A stretch of DNA of 64,000 bases from Dehalococcoidia bacterium (GTDB lineage Bacteria; Chloroflexota; Dehalococcoidia; E44-bin15), in NCBI GenBank assembly GCA_035528575.1, contig DATKYK010000034.1, positions 55,091 to 119,090 of the forward strand, in the 5' to 3' direction. The position numbers and the translations under genes are program-made. The notes below the pieces were generated by a model. It had not been told where the DNA came from and ran no database searches. It saw nothing but the letters and a program-made list of their open reading frames with translations. Of the stretch, positions 26,635 through 36,022 are shown in pieces; position 1 is the stretch's first letter, and each line of letters opens with the position of its first letter.

Positions 26635-28557
26635 TTAAGGCACTGTTTTGGTTAAAACCAGTTCGTCTACCGTTGCATAGTCCAAGCCGCTGTTAGATAA
26701 ACCATAAAACCTTATCCTGAAATTGGAGATGCCGTAGGTACCGAGGTCGATGGGCACATTGTCCCAGTTTAGCCAGGTGCTATCACTACCTTGGGCATCT
26801 AGCGAAGCTATGAAGTTATAGGAACTACCGTCGTAGAAGTATAGCTCGAATTCATTATTGTTGAGGTACTGCTTATTGAACCAGAAATCGAGGTCGGCCG
26901 CTATAGCATCCGAGAGGTCTATATTGTCCGATGTCAGGTAGCCATTAGCGTAATTATCGCACTCAGCGCTGTAGGAGCCATCGTGTACATGGCCACTTTG
27001 AATCGTCCACTGGGTAGTGCCATTATCATCCCATTGGCTCAAATCGCTTTCAAAGTCATCGGAGAAAGCAATCTCTTCATGCGGTGTAGGCGTAGGTGTA
27101 GGCGTTGGCGTCAGTGTAGGCGTCAGTGTAGGCGTAGGTATTGGTTCGCCGCCATCATATTCATCAATCCGCCAGGATATTATCTCTATGGCTTGCTTCT
27201 TCCACCATCCCGAGGCGCCCGGGCTCTGAATGATATAGCATGTTATCTTGGTATTCTCTGTACCGTCGCTATCTTTTGACAAAGCTGTAATTATATACTC
27301 CTGATAACCTGGTGATATCCTTAGCCATGTATAACCGGAGTTACCGGCATGACTGCTAGAAAAGGGCATGGAATATAAATACCTACTTAAATCATTATTT
27401 TTAACCCAAAAATTAGCAGTATAACTGCCACCACCGAGATCGGAGGCCTCCAAAACGGCGTGACTGCCAGTGCCAGATACTTCCCCTGGAGGATCAACGA
27501 GAATGCCATCTTTCTTAAGCGATAGCTCCCAATCACAACTTCCAGAAGGGGGATTTGGGAATAGGACCCAGTTAATGTCTACAGCCAGCCCTCCAATTCC
27601 CGTAGGAAGATCGAATTCAAAGCTCCAACTTCTCTCTTCGCCTGGAGATATGTCTTGCATGTTAAATATAACGCCGGGGTCAAGAAAAAGGTCAGGTGGT
27701 CCATAGGTAACTACAAGTTTGACATAGTCAACCTCCATCCAATGATAGGTATAACTCGAAGACACGCCCCAGGTTAGCATCCCATTCGCTGATATATAGT
27801 CGTCGCAGTCGGTTGTTATCGAGCGGGTCATAGTGGAGTCCGAGTCCCCTGGGATGCTCATATCGGATCCTACCGATTCCCAGGTAGACGCGGCGTCATT
27901 ATATGCCCATATCCTGAAGGTGGCAGTAATGCCAGCGGAATTCCCTTCAAATACCAGGTCAATATTCGTTATCTGCTGCCCCTCCTGAGCGATAGTCTGG
28001 TCAAGCCACAGGAATACCTCATCACCATAGCCCGGGTTGAGCGTACGCCACCTTGCATCGTTGCTCGTAGATATATCTATATAGTCTTGATCTGAGGCCT
28101 CATACTTAGCGTTAAGGTTATAGCCTGTTGGAGACTGATCCCAATTATCAACGTCGCAGTCGAATGCGCAGTTATCATTGCAGGGGTTTTCAACGCCCAC
28201 GTAGTCCCAGGTTTTCATCTCTATATTCATGGGATTTTCTGGAGTAGTAATTGCTATATCGACTGGATATCCACGAACGCTCTCCTTTAATGAATAGTAA
28301 CCAGCATCACCCTCGACCAGGGAGTCGGCTGGCGGGTAATCATCGGAAAACAGATTATATCCCTCAATTATGTCTGCTATGACAGCGTCAACTCCTGCCT
28401 CTGCGGCATAGTAGGCATCAGTATCACGGACGTCCTTTCCGGTAAGACCTAGGCTGATGTCGAGATAGGCGAGCAGCGGTCCAATTACTATAGACCCTAT
28501 AAATAGTAGTGCCAGGGCCATTAGCAGGATGTGTCCTCTTTCTCTTCTCATTTTCAT
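26635..28557 (-). CDS. Large PilX-like pilus-associated protein, putative surface adhesin
   Basis: This 640-residue protein has a pilin-like N-terminus (short basic head, then a hydrophobic segment at about 9-30 and AYYAAEAGVDAVIADII, as in PilX/PulK-type minor pilins). A long beta-rich region follows (repeated Trp/Gly/Asp motifs), then a Pro-Thr linker with about ten PT/LT units, and a C-terminal domain starting FSDDFESDLSQW that looks like a carbohydrate- or MAM-type beta sandwich. It sits among the pseudopilins. The domain plan suggests that it caps the pilus or binds a surface; this is inference. Confidence 0.7.
   Translation of the reverse strand: MKMRRERGHILLMALALLFIGSIVIGPLLAYLDISLGLTGKDVRDTDAYYAAEAGVDAVIADIIEGYNLFSDDYPPADSLVEGDAGYYSLKESVRGYPVDIAITTPENPMNIEMKTWDYVGVENPCNDNCAFDCDVDNWDQSPTGYNLNAKYEASDQDYIDISTSNDARWRTLNPGYGDEVFLWLDQTIAQEGQQITNIDLVFEGNSAGITATFRIWAYNDAASTWESVGSDMSIPGDSDSTMTRSITTDCDDYISANGMLTWGVSSSYTYHWMEVDYVKLVVTYGPPDLFLDPGVIFNMQDISPGEERSWSFEFDLPTGIGGLAVDINWVLFPNPPSGSCDWELSLKKDGILVDPPGEVSGTGSHAVLEASDLGGGSYTANFWVKNNDLSRYLYSMPFSSSHAGNSGYTWLRISPGYQEYIITALSKDSDGTENTKITCYIIQSPGASGWWKKQAIEIISWRIDEYDGGEPIPTPTLTPTLTPTPTPTPTPHEEIAFSDDFESDLSQWDDNGTTQWTIQSGHVHDGSYSAECDNYANGYLTSDNIDLSDAIAADLDFWFNKQYLNNNEFELYFYDGSSYNFIASLDAQGSDSTWLNWDNVPIDLGTYGISNFRIRFYGLSNSGLDYATVDELVLTKTVP
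27082..27143 (-). repeat. Short tandem repeat encoding a Pro-Thr linker
   Basis: Hexamer variants GTAGGC, GTAGGT and GTCAGT repeat about ten times and encode alternating Pro-Thr in the 640-residue PilX-like protein. Such slipped-strand repeats can change length between strains while keeping frame, because the unit is six bases. Confidence 0.75.
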
Positions 28558-28611
28558 AAATCCTTGTAAAATATTGCCATAACCTTATATAATCCTTAGG
28601 TAAACATTTAA

Positions 28612-29148
28612 CTATTCATCTTCCATATAGACGATTCTTGAATTTACGTAGATTTCTAGCTCCTTTGATTGATCGGCAACATTTGAATTTATATGGACCT
28701 CCAGATGTGAATACCCACCCACAGATGAGTTAAATGTAACATCGCTATAGCTTTCTATATTTTGAGCTATGGCGATCCCATATTGGGAATCAAGTAACCA
28801 CTGTTCATTTTCCCAGCGCTCTACAGTCTCCTCACGGATCAGTTTGCCAATGTCCCAGCGGTAGTCTACTTCATAGAAATAAATTATCGCCCCGGTGCGG
28901 TCCTCCCAGGAAAAGGTACAGTAAACCGGTTCGTCACCGTATGTAAAGTATGCTGCTCTCATTGCGTCCCAGGTGATCCAGTCAGCCGCACTGCGCACCT
29001 CATTTGTGGCAGTAAGCTCAGTTCTCTCGTTATCGGGTATTGTCATAAGCATATAAAAGGCTCCTCCTATTGCAGGCAACATCAGTCCAGAGATTGCCAT
29101 TGCAATAAGCACCTCTATTAAATTGAACCCTCGATTTTTTCTTAGCAA
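28612..29148 (-). CDS. Minor pseudopilin (PulG/PilW-like)
   Basis: This 178-residue protein has a very short leader (MLRKNRG) and the methylation motif FNLIEVLIAMAISGLMLPAIGG, so it is a PilD substrate. The rest is a small polar domain with a two-Trp DWITWDAMRAAYF segment, typical of PilW/PulJ-like minor pilins that prime pilus assembly. The start is TTG, preceded by AAGGCGAGA. It lies 39 bases after the larger pseudopilin gene. Confidence 0.85.
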   Translation of the reverse strand: MLRKNRGFNLIEVLIAMAISGLMLPAIGGAFYMLMTIPDNERTELTATNEVRSAADWITWDAMRAAYFTYGDEPVYCTFSWEDRTGAIIYFYEVDYRWDIGKLIREETVERWENEQWLLDSQYGIAIAQNIESYSDVTFNSSVGGYSHLEVHINSNVADQSKELEIYVNSRIVYMEDE

Positions 29149-29187
29149 TTCAATCTCGCCTTGCTTTTAAAATTAAAGAGATAGTGC

Positions 29188-30636
29188 TTACGGAGCCTCA
29201 CTATAGAAGCTAAACGATGCCCACTCGGTCGCTACCGTGAAAACCCTTGGATTTGTACAATACTGCGGAGCCCCATAGAAACAGTCCCCATTATTATGAA
29301 TAGGATTAGAATTATAGAAGAATATGGTATACCACCCTGCAGGAATAATCTCAATTCCGTAGATTGTAGCATTGGGACTATCCGTGCCATTATTATTTGA
29401 AGGTGTAGTCAGATACATAAGGGTATCCGACGTTATATAATCAACCGTGTACCACTCTTGTCCGTTGGACTTTTTTATTAAGTTTCCCGCCTCTAGTTCT
29501 GTGGTAAATGAGGTGCCGGAGCCTGCAATCTCCTTGCTGTCAAGCGTGAATGTCACGGTGCCACTGAGTGTGCCTATTTCTCTCGTCAGTACCGTGGTGA
29601 GGACATTCCCGGTGTTGGGGTCTGGCCATAGCACCTCATCGTGAGCGATCCAGCCTGGCTCTGCCGGAGCAGGGGTTATCTCCCCCGGGTTTTCACTACA
29701 ACAAAACCACGGTGTGCTCCACCCTGGCACTTCCTCATCATGACAGTACCGAGCATCCTGCGTATAACAGTGGGGATCATCCATTAACACTACACGGGGG
29801 TAATCCTCATCAGTATTATCATCCCAATTTTTACCATTGGTACAATCGGCACACTTAGAAGGCGGGACGGAACCTTCCGCGCAAGTAGTATCGGAGCCAT
29901 AATCCAGCTCCTCATTGTAAAAGGTTGTATCCCAGCTATAATCGTAATCCTCACTGAAGAAGGGGCCGTCAGGGCGACCATCTCCGTTGGGAAAATCGGC
30001 GTTACGATAAAGGTATAGATCTATTTGGTTCCCACTTCCATATGACTCATTTTCGTCGATGAACCAGGTAACAGCGAGCGCACCTGGTCTGGTTACCTCC
30101 AATACATAGGGATATCCATAAAACAATAAAAACCTGCCATCGTAACAAGTGCCATCTCGCGAGGCGTCATTAGCATCGGTTCCCGGTAAAACGGGGACGT
30201 ATATGTCAGTAGTTTCCACAAAGGGAAGGTCACGTAAAGTAGGTAGCGCCCCACTATTTGTTTTGTAGCCCTCCAGTTCCACAGAAGTGATTCCATCTTG
30301 AGAGGTCGCCGTAACTGCTATATGCTGCAATATATCTACATCCACATCCTGGACTTTACAAACTGTAGTATTTACACTAAAGCCTGAGGGTGTTTCCCCG
30401 ATTGTCATGTACGGTATCCCATAGATAGGATTGCACGAAGTGTTATACACTATATAATCCTGCGATTTGACATACTCCATTTGGGAGCGAGCTAAATTTA
30501 GTGCTGTAGTGCCAGTATCCACCCGGTGGGTGCCCATAATACCCACACCGAGCGCCTGCATGAATGTAACAACCACCATGCTTATTATAGCTATGGCGAT
30601 TAGCACCTCGATTAAACTGTACCCTCTCTTTTTCAT
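29188..30636 (-). CDS. Large prepilin-like protein (PilV/PulI-like N-terminus)
   Basis: This 482-residue protein begins MKKRGYSLIEVLIAIAIISM, a classic prepilin leader and transmembrane helix. Unlike ordinary pilins it has a body of over 400 residues with many Cys, Asp and Trp residues. It includes Cys-rich stretches at about 225-325 (for example CTNGKNWDDNTDEDYPRVVL) that look extracellular and disulfide-bonded. ATG at 30636 follows AGGTGA; a GTG three codons earlier is less likely. It is probably a minor tip pilin carrying a functional domain of unknown type. Confidence 0.8.
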   Translation of the reverse strand: MKKRGYSLIEVLIAIAIISMVVVTFMQALGVGIMGTHRVDTGTTALNLARSQMEYVKSQDYIVYNTSCNPIYGIPYMTIGETPSGFSVNTTVCKVQDVDVDILQHIAVTATSQDGITSVELEGYKTNSGALPTLRDLPFVETTDIYVPVLPGTDANDASRDGTCYDGRFLLFYGYPYVLEVTRPGALAVTWFIDENESYGSGNQIDLYLYRNADFPNGDGRPDGPFFSEDYDYSWDTTFYNEELDYGSDTTCAEGSVPPSKCADCTNGKNWDDNTDEDYPRVVLMDDPHCYTQDARYCHDEEVPGWSTPWFCCSENPGEITPAPAEPGWIAHDEVLWPDPNTGNVLTTVLTREIGTLSGTVTFTLDSKEIAGSGTSFTTELEAGNLIKKSNGQEWYTVDYITSDTLMYLTTPSNNNGTDSPNATIYGIEIIPAGWYTIFFYNSNPIHNNGDCFYGAPQYCTNPRVFTVATEWASFSFYSEAP

Positions 30637-30645
30637 ACCGGTCAC

Positions 30646-31854
30646 CTACTGGATCTGCCCGGCGATACCGTATATCGGCTGATACACCGAAAGGGCGATA
30701 AGCGCGACCATGCCTCCCAGCCCGATGGTCATTACCGGCGTCAGCATACCCGTTGCCCTGGATACCGCTGAATCCGTCTCCCGCGCATAGAAATCGGCCG
30801 CCGATTCCAGATTGGGTTCCAGCCTGCCGGTTAGCTCGCCTACTCCTATCACCTGATACATCATCGCCGGAACCAGGGGTTGGTTCTTCATCGCCTGGGA
30901 AAGTAATTGCCCCTTGCTGACATCGCTATGAATCGTGGCGAATGCCTTTTTAAAGTGGACATTCTCGCTGGTTTCGACTATCAGGTCCAGTATGTCGGTT
31001 ATGGTGACGCCGCCACTGATTAGAAGAGCCATGTTCCTGGCGGTTCTGGCCATGTACCCCATGATGACCACCCGACTTACTACCGGGATCTTCAGCACTA
31101 TTGTGTCCTTGGTCCTCTTCCCCCGCGGCGTCCTGAAATACATGATGCTGCCGCCGATCAGCAAAACTGCGCTCGCGAATAGAATCAGTTTGTTGCCGTT
31201 AAAGAAGTCGGATAGAGACACCATCATCCTGGTGGTAAAGGGGAGCTCCCCTCCAAACTGGTCGAAAAGCCCGCTCATTGCGGGGACGACGAAGGTGATC
31301 AGGGCAATGATAGCGCCGATAGCAACAATAAGCACAATAGCGGGATAGGTCATGGCCCCCTTGACCTTCTTCTTGATTTCATCCTCTTTTATCATCTGAA
31401 CGGTGACCTGATCAAGCATATTCTCCAGGTTTCCTACCTCCTCACCCACCTTCATCATGCGAATATAGAAGGGGGAGAATATGCCAGGGTGCTCGGCGCA
31501 GGCATCGGAGAATTTCCCCCCTGTCTCCACGGATAACAGAAGCTCACGGATCAGGTTCTTAAAGCTGGACTTTATAGCTCGATCATAGAGCATCGTCAAC
31601 GCGGGGTAGATGCCGATGCCAGAGCCAAGCAGAGCGTTCAAATCGCGGCTGAAATTGATAATGTCCGGGCGCTTCACTCCGAACATGCTGGGCAACTGTT
31701 CCTTAAGTGAAGCGCTGGCTTTCTTCTCCTTCAGGGTGATAATGGTCATCTCAGATTTCCACAGTTTCTCCTCTGCCCTTTGTTCCGAATCGGCCTCCAC
31801 AGTGCCCTTGACCATTTCACCGCTGGGTTTATAAGCAACGTATGTGTACTGCAT
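30646..31854 (-). CDS. pilC: Type IV pilus inner-membrane platform protein
   Basis: This 402-residue protein has two T2SSF domains, each with a cytoplasmic helical bundle and transmembrane helices (TYPAIVLIVAIGAIIALITFVVPAM in the first and TPVMTIGLGGMVALIALSVYQPIY at the end). It forms the rotor or platform that the PilB motor turns. AAGGA precedes the ATG. It lies between pilB and the pseudopilin genes. Confidence 0.95.
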   Translation of the reverse strand: MQYTYVAYKPSGEMVKGTVEADSEQRAEEKLWKSEMTIITLKEKKASASLKEQLPSMFGVKRPDIINFSRDLNALLGSGIGIYPALTMLYDRAIKSSFKNLIRELLLSVETGGKFSDACAEHPGIFSPFYIRMMKVGEEVGNLENMLDQVTVQMIKEDEIKKKVKGAMTYPAIVLIVAIGAIIALITFVVPAMSGLFDQFGGELPFTTRMMVSLSDFFNGNKLILFASAVLLIGGSIMYFRTPRGKRTKDTIVLKIPVVSRVVIMGYMARTARNMALLISGGVTITDILDLIVETSENVHFKKAFATIHSDVSKGQLLSQAMKNQPLVPAMMYQVIGVGELTGRLEPNLESAADFYARETDSAVSRATGMLTPVMTIGLGGMVALIALSVYQPIYGIAGQIQ

Positions 31855-31948
31855 CGTTCCTTACTCCTCGCTCTTTCAGAGCTTACTTCTATCTAAACGA
31901 ACCAGTCGTTGTAGTGCCTTCCTCCGTATCATGGCATTCGCTTATGGC

Positions 31949-33535
31949 TCAGCCGATGGTAAAGACATTGCGTGTCACTTCGCTCGGGGTGGTCACCCCT
32001 TCCTTGACTAGGCTCATGCCGTGATAGCTCATGGGGAGCATCCCGTTTTTCTGCGCCTGTGCCTTTAGCTCGGTGATACCTGCCTGCTTTGTGACCAGGC
32101 TCTTTATTGAATCGGTCACCGGCAATAGCTCAAACACACCGATCCGACCGTGATAGCCGGTAGAGGAGCACTGATTGCAGCCGGCGCCGTAGTAGAACTC
32201 GTTTTTTTCCTCTCCGGTTACTCGCTTGTAAGCCTCTATGTCGCCTGGGGGCGCCTGCTTAAGCTCGGCACAGTGGGGGCAGATCCTCCTCACCAGGCGC
32301 TGTGAAGCGGTAGCAATCACCCCGGAGGTAACCAGGAAGGGCTCCACCCCCAGGTCAATCAGGCGAATCAGTGCTCCCACAGCATCGTTGGCGTGGATCG
32401 AGCTCAGCACCAGGTGACCGGTCAGGGCGGCGGTTATAGCCGTCTGTGCCGTCTCCTTGTCACGGATCTCTCCCACCAGGATGACATCCGGGTCCATCCG
32501 CATACAGGCCCGCAACCCGCTGGCAAAGGTGATCGCAGCGGCATGATTAACCTGAATCTGGCGAACCCCTTCAAACTTATACTCGATGGGATCCTCAATG
32601 CTCATGATATTAAACTCTTTGACATTCAGCTTTAATAAAGAGCCATATAGTGTGGTGGTCTTCCCTGAGCCGGTTGGTCCGCTCATTATAATCATGCCAA
32701 AAGGGGAGGCGAGGGCTGCTTCATAAGTCCCCCTGAGATATTCTGGCATCCCTATCTGCTCCAGCTCGAAGAGGTTGAAGGACTTGTCCAGAACGCGCAG
32801 CACCGCTGATTCCCCCCAACTGGTGCCTATGGTGGCAACGCGAAAATCTATCTCTTTGCCATTTAGGGTATCAGTGAACGAGCCGTCCAGTGGGCGCCTG
32901 CGTTCCGCGATATTCATATCAGCCATCACCTTGATTCTGGTGAGTATCGCCGAATGGATCGATATAGGTAAGGTAGCGGAATCACGCAAGACGCCATCGA
33001 TCCGGTAGCGGATTTTGAGAACATGCTCTTCGGGCACGATGTGGATATCCGATGCTCTTTCCTTCACCGCCTCGCTCAGCATCCATTCCACCGCTCTGAC
33101 TATAGGGGCATCAGAGGCTGCCTCCGCAAGGTCGGTAACCTCCTCCGTCAACGTGGTCTTGTCGATAGAGGCTATCATGTCCTTGAGCGTTCCCTCTGTA
33201 AGGCTAGTTGTCTTGTAGTGGTGGTTTATGACATCACGAAGATTACCCCCCACGGGCATTGCCGCCTTTATCTTCTTATTGGTGAGCACGGCGAGGGTAT
33301 CGATGAGCTGAAGGTCATCGGGGGACTCCGTTGCAATGGTCAGGGTACCGTTCTCCAGGGTTATGGGCAGAACACTATACTCCAGAGCCAACGATAAAGG
33401 AATCAGTGCCAGAGCCCCGGGCTGAACCTCTATTTGTTTCAGGTCAATGGTTGGCACATTGAACTGGAAGCTGACCACTTTTTGCCGCTCTTTTAGGTTA
33501 TGCGGTTTCTCCAAAGTATCTCTGACCATCTCCAT
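31949..33535 (-). CDS. pilB: Type IV pilus assembly ATPase
   Basis: This 528-residue hexameric motor powers pilus extension. Residues 1-150 hold the N-terminal T2SSE domain. The ATPase core has Walker A GPTGSGKTTTLYG, the Asp box IMSIEDPIEY, Walker B VILVGEIRDKETA and the His box LVLSSIHANDA. A four-cysteine zinc site (CPHC ... CNQC) confirms the PilB/GspE type rather than the retraction ATPase PilT, which is not in the window. It is the first gene of the operon and has its own promoter. Confidence 0.96.
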   Translation of the reverse strand: MEMVRDTLEKPHNLKERQKVVSFQFNVPTIDLKQIEVQPGALALIPLSLALEYSVLPITLENGTLTIATESPDDLQLIDTLAVLTNKKIKAAMPVGGNLRDVINHHYKTTSLTEGTLKDMIASIDKTTLTEEVTDLAEAASDAPIVRAVEWMLSEAVKERASDIHIVPEEHVLKIRYRIDGVLRDSATLPISIHSAILTRIKVMADMNIAERRRPLDGSFTDTLNGKEIDFRVATIGTSWGESAVLRVLDKSFNLFELEQIGMPEYLRGTYEAALASPFGMIIMSGPTGSGKTTTLYGSLLKLNVKEFNIMSIEDPIEYKFEGVRQIQVNHAAAITFASGLRACMRMDPDVILVGEIRDKETAQTAITAALTGHLVLSSIHANDAVGALIRLIDLGVEPFLVTSGVIATASQRLVRRICPHCAELKQAPPGDIEAYKRVTGEEKNEFYYGAGCNQCSSTGYHGRIGVFELLPVTDSIKSLVTKQAGITELKAQAQKNGMLPMSYHGMSLVKEGVTTPSEVTRNVFTIG

Positions 33536-33676
33536 TATCCCCTTTCTCTGGCATCCGCTTTGGTGCCACGCTTAGGTTTTTATTATTGACCCCCTGGCAT
33601 CTCCTTATGCACCGACGATGTTATCCTGTAATATATATACTTATCTTATATTAACTTATATTAAGTTCCAATAAGT

Positions 33677-33705
33677 AATATACCACATATTTACATATTT
33701 GTCAA
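33677..33705 (-). promoter_or_regulatory. Promoter of the main pilus operon (pilB)
   Basis: TTGACA (33700-33705) and TATATT (33677-33682) on the minus strand are 17 bases apart. The leader of about 135 bases to pilB is unusually long for this window and very AT-rich with TTATATTAA repeats, so it may carry regulation. Confidence 0.75.
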
Positions 33706-33772
33706 GTATAAACAAGTAAAAAAGTTGAGGTATAGGAGAATCTGAAGTTTAACCGAAGGTGTTTAAGATATG

Positions 33773-33805
33773 GCCTGGTTACCTTTACGAAGGTTTAAGC
33801 CAGGC
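33773..33805. other. Imperfect hairpin
   Basis: GCCTGG and CCAGGC arms enclose a second short stem (ACCTT/AAGGT) around a TACG loop. It lies upstream of the pilB promoter; its function is unknown. Confidence 0.4.
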
Positions 33806-33869
33806 TACATAGGGAGGCTGGATATACAGTCAAAGAATTGTTACGAGAAGCACGAAAAAATAGCCAACA

Positions 33870-33985
33870 GCATTCAGCTATCAGCCATGCCATAATCACC
33901 AATTCCCCAATTCCCCAATGTAACGTGGGGATTGCCACGCCCCGACTTGGGCCGAAGTGTCGGCCTCGGGGCTCGCAATGCCAGT
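33870..33985. repeat. AT-rich block plus REP-like unit
   Basis: An AATCACCAATTCCCC block (reverse orientation of the GGTAATTGG family) is followed by GGGATTGCCACGCCCCGAC, a GGCCGAAGTGTCGGCC palindrome and GGGGCTCGCAATGCC. The same order of parts is seen near 20.7 kb. Confidence 0.6.
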
Positions 33986-34167
33986 ATATATTCATCCACT
34001 CCTCTGCCCCCTCAGCTCATATTTCGGAATTAACCTCCGTCCCCTACTATAAGACTATGCCATCCAGATAAAACTGATTGTCATCTAGCCCAATGGCCGG
34101 TGGTAGTATTGCCTGTATTTCAATTTGATGTCGGTTCACCCATATCCTGCCCGGGTGCTCGGAAACA

Positions 34168-34560
34168 TCACTGGTGACACAACTCCCAATCGTTGCATAT
34201 CCCATCTTGATGTGTCATAACATATGGCTTGTATGTGTCCAGACCGTAATAACCCAGGTACCAGGCACCCATCTCAGCATCGCAGGAGATCCACTCCTCA
34301 CTAGGGTCACCTCCAATATCCTCCATGGTTCGATAGACCTGTCCTGAGTTAGCCGAAGGGCCTCACCACGAACGGCGCTAGATAGGTGGTGCCTATTGCT
34401 TCAGCATGTTCGGTTTGATTGGTTGTGATTGACACCGCTCATCAAAAAACAGTAGGATGTGGCGGTGAATGCGCTCAGGGCTTTTAATATTCGCCGGGCT
34501 ATACCAAGAATTACCATCCTCATTTTCCGGTAAAACGGTATCTATACCGGTGAGTATGAG
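34168..34560 (-). pseudogene. Decayed gene, two or more frameshifts
   Basis: Three successive minus-strand frames read protein-like text: LPENEDGNSWYSPANIKSPE (about 34530-34450), then HAEAIGTTYLAPFVVRP, then ANSGQVYRTMEDIGGDPSEE and on to CNDWELCHQ with a stop at 34168. Joining them needs single-base shifts near 34430 and 34355. The product is not recognised; the Cys/Trp-rich end resembles extracellular proteins. It is probably a dead surface-protein gene. Confidence 0.45.
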
Positions 34561-34573
34561 GCGTGACAATATG

Positions 34574-34714
34574 TCATTGTGAGGAACCCCGATGTATTGG
34601 GGGACTGAAGAATCTCTTGAATCCGTTATAAGACTGAGATTCTTCACCGCCCCTCCGCAGCCCCTTCGCTTCACTCAGGGCTTCGACTCAGGGCTCTGGC
34701 TCAGAATGACAGAC
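34574..34714. repeat. Large imperfect palindrome of the GAATGACA type
   Basis: The left end, GTCATTGTGAGGAACCCCGA with AAGAATCTC further in, is mirrored by GAGATTCTTC and GGCTCAGAATGACA on the right. This is a second REP-like family, distinct from the CATTGCGAG units. It lies just before the popT gene. Confidence 0.65.
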
Positions 34715-34742
34715 ACTATCGATCTATTTTCGTGGCAATAAC

Positions 34743-35597
34743 ATGAGAGCGAAGGAAACTCTAATCATATTCCTAAAAGGGCTGTTTATGGGAATAGCCG
34801 ATATTATTCCTGGTGTTTCCGGTGGAACAATTGCACTGATCACAGGTATATATATGAGGCTGGTTCATGCGATTAGCGGAATAAATCTGAGGTTTATCTC
34901 TCGTTTGGTTAAGGGTGATTTCGAGGGGGCAAAAAAAAGTATCGGGGACATCGATTTCCAATTGTTCATCCCACTTCTTGCAGGTATTGGTTTAGCAATA
35001 TTCCTTATGTCAAATTTACTGGATTACCTTCTGCAGAACTTTGAAGCCTCAACTTACGCTTTCTTCTTTGGTTTAATACTCGCATCGCCGGTTCTGCTTT
35101 ACGAGAAGATAGAAGGCTTATCCGTTAAGATCATTATTTTCTCAATCGCTGGATTTTTAGCTGGCTTCTTTTTAGCCGGTTTAGCCACGCTACAAATCGG
35201 GCACTCATTACCCGTTATTTTTCTTTCAGGTATGATAGCCATATGCGCTATGATCCTGCCCGGGATCTCAGGTGCATTCATGCTGCTGTTCTTGGGCATG
35301 TATGATTATATGATCAATGTTCTCAAGAATTTACAGTTCTTGGAGATATTCGTATTTATTTTCGGTGCTCTCATTGGTATTCTCGCTTTCTCCAGAGTAT
35401 TAAACTATATATTACGAAAATATGAATCCATTACCATATCTTTTCTAATTGGTTTGATGCTGGGTGCATTGCGGCTCCTTTATGACAATATAGCTAGTAC
35501 CATGGATTCTATAGTGCATGTTGTTATTTCGGGCTTGCTTGGTTTTCTCATTATTCTCATTTTAATAAAATTCAAAAAGCGCGTTGCGGCATCATAG
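34743..35597 (+). CDS. DUF368/PopT-family polyprenyl-phosphate translocase
   Basis: This 284-residue membrane protein has about eight to nine hydrophobic segments and two related loops, IIPGVSGGTIALITGIY near residue 21 and LPGISGAFMLLFLGMY near residue 175. The latter pattern is the mark of DUF368. Members of this family recycle undecaprenyl phosphate across the membrane for cell-wall synthesis. No clear ribosome site precedes the ATG, and AT content is higher than in neighbouring genes, so the gene may have been acquired. Confidence 0.88.
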   Translation: MRAKETLIIFLKGLFMGIADIIPGVSGGTIALITGIYMRLVHAISGINLRFISRLVKGDFEGAKKSIGDIDFQLFIPLLAGIGLAIFLMSNLLDYLLQNFEASTYAFFFGLILASPVLLYEKIEGLSVKIIIFSIAGFLAGFFLAGLATLQIGHSLPVIFLSGMIAICAMILPGISGAFMLLFLGMYDYMINVLKNLQFLEIFVFIFGALIGILAFSRVLNYILRKYESITISFLIGLMLGALRLLYDNIASTMDSIVHVVISGLLGFLIILILIKFKKRVAAS

Positions 35598-35604
35598 AAC
35601 GTTT

Positions 35605-35817
35605 CTAAGCTGATTCGCTTGGATTAGTACCCTTATGTAATTTTAAAGTGGCAAATAAGACAGAACTAGTTGGACTAGGCGAAGCTCCTGTGGATACTGT
35701 TATGGTGGTGGTATCGCCCTCCGTAACCCATAATACAGTGCCAAGGCCTTCACCAACGACATCTTCCACTTTAGCAACAGAACAATCAATGGTAAGCGTT
35801 ATGGTAGCTGTGCCTAT
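35605..35817 (-). pseudogene. Orphan 3' coding fragment, 70 residues without a start
   Basis: On the minus strand an open frame reads IGTATITLTIDCSVAKVEDV, then VVGEGLGTVLWVTEGDTTTI, and ends ATLKLHKGTNPSESA and a TAG. It has strong beta-strand, Thr-rich extracellular character, like the end of a cohesin-type or surface-layer domain. A TAG stop directly precedes it and there is no start codon with a ribosome site. It is most simply the stump of a deleted surface-protein gene. Confidence 0.5.
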
Positions 35818-35918
35818 CTAAGGTAGCAGTATGAATGAAAAAGGCTAATAGATGAGGGTTTGGCGGATGCAGGCTGCGGTGAGGTATGGCTGGCGAACAG
35901 CACGATTAGAACACGGTC

Positions 35919-35948
35919 TTGAAAAATGATAGGTTTATTCGGTAGAAT
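35919..35948 (+). promoter_or_regulatory. Promoter of the lipoprotein gene
   Basis: TTGAAA (35919-35924) and TAGAAT (35943-35948), 18 bases apart, about 70 bases before the ATG. Confidence 0.55.
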
Positions 35949-36022
35949 ATGGTGGTACCATAGCCGGCTCGCATAGCTCTGTCTGAAGAGCGGTGGGGCT
36001 TCAGTCCGACGGGGTCAAAATT

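Noticed and set aside
34393..34674. 93-codon minus-strand frame
   Set aside because: Its first 35 codons are the GAATGACA-type palindrome; only the downstream part looks like ancient coding sequence, reported as a pseudogene.
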